Origin: Firmicutes bacterium UBA1764
GTDB taxonomy: Bacteria; Bacillota; Clostridia; Peptostreptococcales; Anaerovoracaceae
DNA length: 25,498 bases
Direction of reading: 5' to 3'
Assembly: GCA_002315535.1 (NCBI GenBank)
Contig: DCHA01000066.1
Span: 1 to 25,498, forward strand
Both the position numbers and the translations under genes were made by a program. Positions 22,383 to 25,498 of this stretch are shown here, piece by piece. The notes beneath the pieces were generated by a model. It saw only the letters and a list, made by a program, of their open reading frames with translations, made no database searches and was not told the origin of the DNA. How positions within the stretch are numbered: position 1 is the stretch's first letter; every line of letters begins with the position of its first letter.

Positions 22383-22914
22383 AAATGCTCACCCCAATTT
22401 GACCATAGCTTTTATCTTTAACCATCTTAAAACCAAAAGCTTCCTCAGGCATTTCGTCTCTATCTGCGTGCTCGCACACAATGCAGCCGTTTTCGCTTAA
22501 GACTCCGGCTTCACTGATAATCTGAAGTGCCGTTAAATAATAATCGCTGGCATAAGGAGGATCAAGGAAAATAATATCGAGCTTTTCCTTTATTCTTCGG
22601 ATATTTGACTTGAAATCTCCGGAGAGAATAATTGCCTCATCCTCAGCCCCGCAAATCTTTATATTCTCTTTTATCAACTTTATACTGTCCCTCGAAGAAT
22701 CCGAAAAGTATACTCTTTTCGCACCTCTTGACAAAGCTTCAAGGCCTAGGTTTCCAGTACCCGCAAAAAGATCCAGGCAAACAGACTCATCATTAAGGTA
22801 TGGAATCAGCATGCTGAAAACTGCCTCCTTAACCTTATCGCTTGTCGGGCGTATGTCATATGTTTTTGGGGTGACTAAACGTCTGCCCCTATATTCACCG
22901 GTAATAATTCTCAT
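22375..22914 (-). CDS. rsmD: 16S rRNA (guanine966-N2)-methyltransferase RsmD
   Basis: This 179-residue S-adenosylmethionine-dependent enzyme methylates G966 of 16S rRNA. It starts with the family signature MRIITGEYRGRRL and IRPTSDKVKEAVF. The SAM-binding motif is LDLFAGTGNLGLEAL (47-61), and the catalytic DPPY is at 118-121. The ATG at 22914 has AGGG two bases upstream, a very tight spacing. A TATAAT with a TG before it lies at 22924-22929, so a local promoter for rsmD-coaD is possible in the 33-base gap after recG. Confidence 0.95.
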   Translation of the reverse strand: MRIITGEYRGRRLVTPKTYDIRPTSDKVKEAVFSMLIPYLNDESVCLDLFAGTGNLGLEALSRGAKRVYFSDSSRDSIKLIKENIKICGAEDEAIILSGDFKSNIRRIKEKLDIIFLDPPYASDYYLTALQIISEAGVLSENGCIVCEHADRDEMPEEAFGFKMVKDKSYGQIGVSIYE

Positions 22915-22923
22915 AACCCTAAT

Positions 22924-22929
22924 ATTATA
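22924..22929 (-). promoter_or_regulatory. Candidate internal -10 element before rsmD
   Basis: TATAAT with an upstream TG (TGGTATAAT) is present on the minus strand in the 33-base recG-rsmD gap. No good -35 is present, and the start would be nearly at the rsmD ATG. It is a weak candidate. Confidence 0.3.
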
Positions 22930-22947
22930 CCATAATATGTTACTTCT

Positions 22948-24996
22948 CTACAGCACAAGTTTATCGCTGTTTACATAGTCTTTATATATCCTGTCATAGA
23001 ATACCTTGTTATCTGGATTACTTTGCTCGGGATCATTTTCATATAACAGGTCGGCCATGTCGCTTGCAAGCTTAAGCACGCTGCTATGTTTAACAGGGTC
23101 AGCAAGCTGTAGCTGAGGAAGTCCATGCTGCCTGTAGCCAAACAGCTCTCCGGGGCCTCTCAGCTCAAGATCCTTTTCCGCAATATAAAATCCATCGCGG
23201 CTTTGGCACATAATCTCAGCGCGGCTTAGCGCAATCTCGCTTTCATCCCCAAGAACCAGGAAGCAGTACGATTGCTCGCATCCTCTTCCTACGCGTCCTC
23301 TGAGCTGGTGAAGCTGGGCAAGGCCAAATCTTTCAGCGTTTTCAATAAGCATCACGGTCGCATTTGGCACATTGATTCCAACCTCAATTACAACTGTTGA
23401 AATCAGAACAGATATCTCTCCGGCAGAAAAGGCTCTCATACATTCATCCTTTTCAGCTTGCTTCATCTCTCCATGAAGAAGTCCCGCTTTAATGCCCGGA
23501 TAAGTCCTTGTAAACTCTTCATAGAGACTTTCCGCAGAATATCCCTGAAGACTTTCCGAATCCTCAATAAACGGAGCAACAATGTAGGCCTGTCTGCCCT
23601 TTTCGATTTCGGAAAGAAGCTTATCATAGGCACTATCCCTGTTTTGCTCATTAAAGCGATTTGTAATTATTGCCTGCCTTCCCGGAGGAAGCTCATCAAT
23701 AATGGAAATATCAAGATCAGAATACAGCACCACCGCAAGAGTCCTCGGAATTGGCGTCGCGGTCATTACGAGAACATCAGGATTATCGCCCTTATCACCG
23801 AGCTTTTTACGCTGATTGACTCCGAATCTGTGCTGCTCATCGGTAATTGCAAGCCCCAGTTTCCTAAACTCGACATTGCCCGAAATCAGTGCGTGGGTAC
23901 CGATTAGAATATCGATTTCGCCTGACTTAAGCTTTTCAAGTACCTCGCGTTTATCCTTTGCCCCAAGGCTGCCGCTGAGATATCCGATATTTATATCAAA
24001 GGCCTCGAAATCCTTTGTAAAGCTTTCAAAATGCTGAGACGCAAGTATTTCCGTCGGGGCCATGAAAACGCCCTGATAGCCCGCTTTTACAGCTTTGTAA
24101 AGGGCCGCTTCGGCAATAATCGTTTTGCCGGAGCCAACGTCGCCCTGGAGCAAACGGTTCATTGCAAGCTCACTGTTCATATCGCTTTCGATTTCCCTCA
24201 ATGCTCTTTCCTGTGCGGATGTCAAATTGTAACCAAGTGACTTGATAAAAGGAGAAAAATCACCCTTCTTAAAGCTTACGCCCTGCCTGCCAAAGCCAAA
24301 TCTTGATGCAGACAGCTTGAGCGCAAATCTCAAATCAAAAAGCTCCTCAAATACGAGTCTGTATCTTGCGGCCTTATAAGCATCAGTATCCGTTGGATAA
24401 TGAATATTTTCCAAAGCAAAAGCAATAGGAGCAAGCTTGGCCTTTTCTATCACATCTAATGGAAGCTGCTCAGGGTAATCCGCTGCGAGAAGAAGCGCCT
24501 GCTTTGAGACCCTTCTTAGGTCCTTTTGACTTAGACCTCTTGTTGATGAATATACCGGCAGTATGCCCGTTTCAAGATCTGAATCGGCAGGCTCATAGCT
24601 TGGATGGAACATCGTGACGCTTCCGTTTTCGACCTTTACTTTTCCAAAGAATCTATATTTGCTGCCATTCTTAAACTGCTTGGCCATAAAGCCCGCCATA
24701 AAGAATAAGACCTCCATCTTAGCGCTTTTATCTAAAACGGAAAGATGCAGGGTTCTTTTCCTGCCATAGCCACGCCCCAGAGCATTGAAAACAACGGTGC
24801 CTTCGACAACCGCCTTTTCACCGTCCTTTAGCCCTGCAATGAGCTTAACATTTCTCATATCCTCGTATTCTCTCGGATAATTTCTGAGAAAATCACCAAT
24901 ACAAAAGATGCCAAGGCGTCCGAATGCCTCGGCTTTTTTGGGGCCAATACCCTTAATCTCTGTTATATTGGATTCCAAGCTTAGGATTGTACTCAA
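22948..24996 (-). CDS. recG: ATP-dependent DNA helicase RecG
   Basis: RecG is a branch-migrating helicase that remodels stalled replication forks and Holliday junctions. About 682 residues hold the N-terminal wedge/OB domain starting at EIKGIGPKKAEAF, then the helicase core: Walker A GDVGSGKT (285-292), DEQH box ITDEQHRFGVNQR (384-396), TATPIPRT, and the LLHGEMKQ and GRVGRG motifs. All plausible starts are TTG: 24996 (chosen, CAGGGAT upstream), 24978 (closest to the usual family N-terminus) and 25041. It overlaps the 3' end of the Asp23 gene by about 44 bases. The dihydroxyacetone-kinase-like gene (fakA) that often sits between these two genes in Firmicutes is absent. Confidence 0.95.
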   Translation of the reverse strand: MSTILSLESNITEIKGIGPKKAEAFGRLGIFCIGDFLRNYPREYEDMRNVKLIAGLKDGEKAVVEGTVVFNALGRGYGRKRTLHLSVLDKSAKMEVLFFMAGFMAKQFKNGSKYRFFGKVKVENGSVTMFHPSYEPADSDLETGILPVYSSTRGLSQKDLRRVSKQALLLAADYPEQLPLDVIEKAKLAPIAFALENIHYPTDTDAYKAARYRLVFEELFDLRFALKLSASRFGFGRQGVSFKKGDFSPFIKSLGYNLTSAQERALREIESDMNSELAMNRLLQGDVGSGKTIIAEAALYKAVKAGYQGVFMAPTEILASQHFESFTKDFEAFDINIGYLSGSLGAKDKREVLEKLKSGEIDILIGTHALISGNVEFRKLGLAITDEQHRFGVNQRKKLGDKGDNPDVLVMTATPIPRTLAVVLYSDLDISIIDELPPGRQAIITNRFNEQNRDSAYDKLLSEIEKGRQAYIVAPFIEDSESLQGYSAESLYEEFTRTYPGIKAGLLHGEMKQAEKDECMRAFSAGEISVLISTVVIEVGINVPNATVMLIENAERFGLAQLHQLRGRVGRGCEQSYCFLVLGDESEIALSRAEIMCQSRDGFYIAEKDLELRGPGELFGYRQHGLPQLQLADPVKHSSVLKLASDMADLLYENDPEQSNPDNKVFYDRIYKDYVNSDKLVL

Positions 24997-25315
24997 TTTC
25001 AATATCCCTGCCGACAGATTTTTTTGAATACATAGCGACAATCCTAAGCTTTATGCTTTTGATAGGCAGCTCAAGATTATCCTCTATTTTGTTTGCGATA
25101 TAATTCAGCACGGAGTTTGAAAACAGATTAATACTTGTTCCAAACCTAAGTGCTATATTGATTACGAGCTCAACACCCTCGGACTCCATTGTACAGCTTT
25201 TTCCGAGTAGCTTAAAATCACCCCTGTGTCCGGATAGTGCATCGGCGACTATCTGGTCCAAAAGAGCATTATCAAAGCTTATTATTCCCATGTTGTTCTC
25301 TATTGAAGTTATCAT
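24953..25315 (-). CDS. Asp23/Gls24 family envelope stress protein
   Basis: This 120-residue protein of the Asp23/Gls24 (DUF322) family has the pattern ISFDNALLDQIVADALSG near the N-terminus, then VELVINIALRFGTSINLFSN and NYIANKIEDNLELPIKSI, matching the beta-strand and amphipathic helix layout of the family. In Firmicutes these proteins are linked to envelope homeostasis, and the paralogue next to rpmB and fakA is very common. Its exact role is unclear. No Shine-Dalgarno site precedes the ATG, and a -10 element lies 6 bases upstream, suggesting a leaderless message or initiation at the ATG of codon 9. It overlaps the start of recG. Confidence 0.85.
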   Translation of the reverse strand: MITSIENNMGIISFDNALLDQIVADALSGHRGDFKLLGKSCTMESEGVELVINIALRFGTSINLFSNSVLNYIANKIEDNLELPIKSIKLRIVAMYSKKSVGRDIEIEYNPKLGIQYNRD

Positions 25316-25321
25316 ACAGTA

Positions 25322-25351
25322 ATTATATCATAAGCACGAACAAAATGAAAA
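25322..25351 (-). promoter_or_regulatory. Candidate promoter of the Asp23-recG unit
   Basis: A TATAAT with TG one base before it (TGATATAAT) lies at 25322-25327 on the minus strand. TTTTCA, 18 bases further up, is a weak -35 and falls in the T-run of the rpmB terminator. The predicted start is about at the Asp23 ATG, with no leader. Confidence 0.5.
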
Positions 25352-25378
25352 AAGGACAAGCCAAAGGCTTGTCCTTTT
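25345..25378 (-). terminator. Rho-independent terminator of rpmB
   Basis: A perfect 13-bp stem AAAAGGACAAGCC/GGCTTGTCCTTTT (25350-25362 and 25366-25378) with a 3-base loop is followed on the minus strand by a run of T and CATTTTG. It starts 12 bases after the rpmB stop codon. Confidence 0.93.
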
Positions 25379-25390
25379 CATAGTTTCTAA

Positions 25391-25498
25391 TTACATAGCA
25401 CGGGAAACTTTTCCGGATCTGATGCATCTTGTGCATACGTTAATTCTGGATACTGTACCGTTTTCTTCAACTCTTACAGACTGAATGTTAGCGTTCCA
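25391..25498 (-). CDS. rpmB: 50S ribosomal protein L28, C-terminal part (runs off the window)
   Basis: The last 35 codons of L28 are present: WNANIQSVRVEENGTVSR followed by INVCTRCIRSGKVSRAM and a TAA stop. The CTRC-RSGKV segment is diagnostic of the L28 C-terminus. A CxxC pair is visible; whether the N-terminal zinc pair exists cannot be seen. The start lies beyond base 25498. It forms a separate unit closed by a strong terminator, upstream of the Asp23-recG run. Confidence 0.93.
   Translation of the reverse strand, partial: WNANIQSVRVEENGTVSRINVCTRCIRSGKVSRAM

Overview
The window is a gene-dense, low-to-moderate GC bacterial chromosome segment. It is almost entirely coded on the minus strand; the only plus-strand gene is a small TrpR-like regulator at 18308-18604. 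Gene content and order (recG-rsmD-coaD-coiled-coil gene-tmcAL-ackA-rpmF, yerC-type TrpR homologue, Asp23/Gls24 gene after rpmB, strong AGGAGG ribosome binding sites) point to an anaerobic Firmicute of the class Clostridia. I cannot place it lower from sequence alone. No mobile element, tRNA, rRNA or CRISPR array was seen.

Layout from left to right. 1-99 holds the first 33 codons of a membrane pyrophosphatase-like gene (hppA). 226-456 is secG with its own promoter and terminator. 590-7637 is a seven-gene V-type ATPase operon, transcribed in the order E, DUF2764, A, B, D, I, K. This is the reduced architecture known from Chlamydiae, spirochaetes and Bacteroidetes, without recognisable C, F or G subunits. 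The K subunit keeps the residues that bind Na+ in Enterococcus hirae NtpK. 7638-7910 is AT-rich intergenic DNA with the operon promoter and the eno terminator. 7911-11416 is a glycolytic operon pgk-tpiA-eno, in which pgk carries a 75-residue Lys/Ala/Pro-rich, histone-H1-like tail with its own internal start signal. 11465-14873 holds nth (endonuclease III), a homoserine dehydrogenase without ACT domain, an aldo/keto reductase with two 4Fe-4S motifs, and a GntR/FadR-type regulator, probably one operon transcribed from the GntR end.

14996-18100 is ileS, a type-2 isoleucyl-tRNA synthetase with the swapped GxHH active-site signature. It is divergent from the TrpR-like gene across about 200 bases that hold both promoters. 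18683-18862 is rpmF and 18948-20144 is ackA; the rpmF promoter is fused to the ackA terminator hairpin. 20247-24996 is a tightly packed run recG-rsmD-coaD-coiled-coil gene-tmcAL. An Asp23/Gls24 gene overlaps recG, and the 3' end of rpmB closes the window.

Functionally the segment combines ion-motive energy conversion (pyrophosphatase and V-ATPase, possibly Na+-linked), lower glycolysis and acetate formation (pgk, tpiA, eno, ackA), and translation or RNA genes (rpmB, rpmF, ileS, rsmD, tmcAL). The points most worth a second look are the PGK tail with an internal start, the F-less V-ATPase in a Firmicute, the GxHH IleRS, and the compact terminator/promoter junctions.
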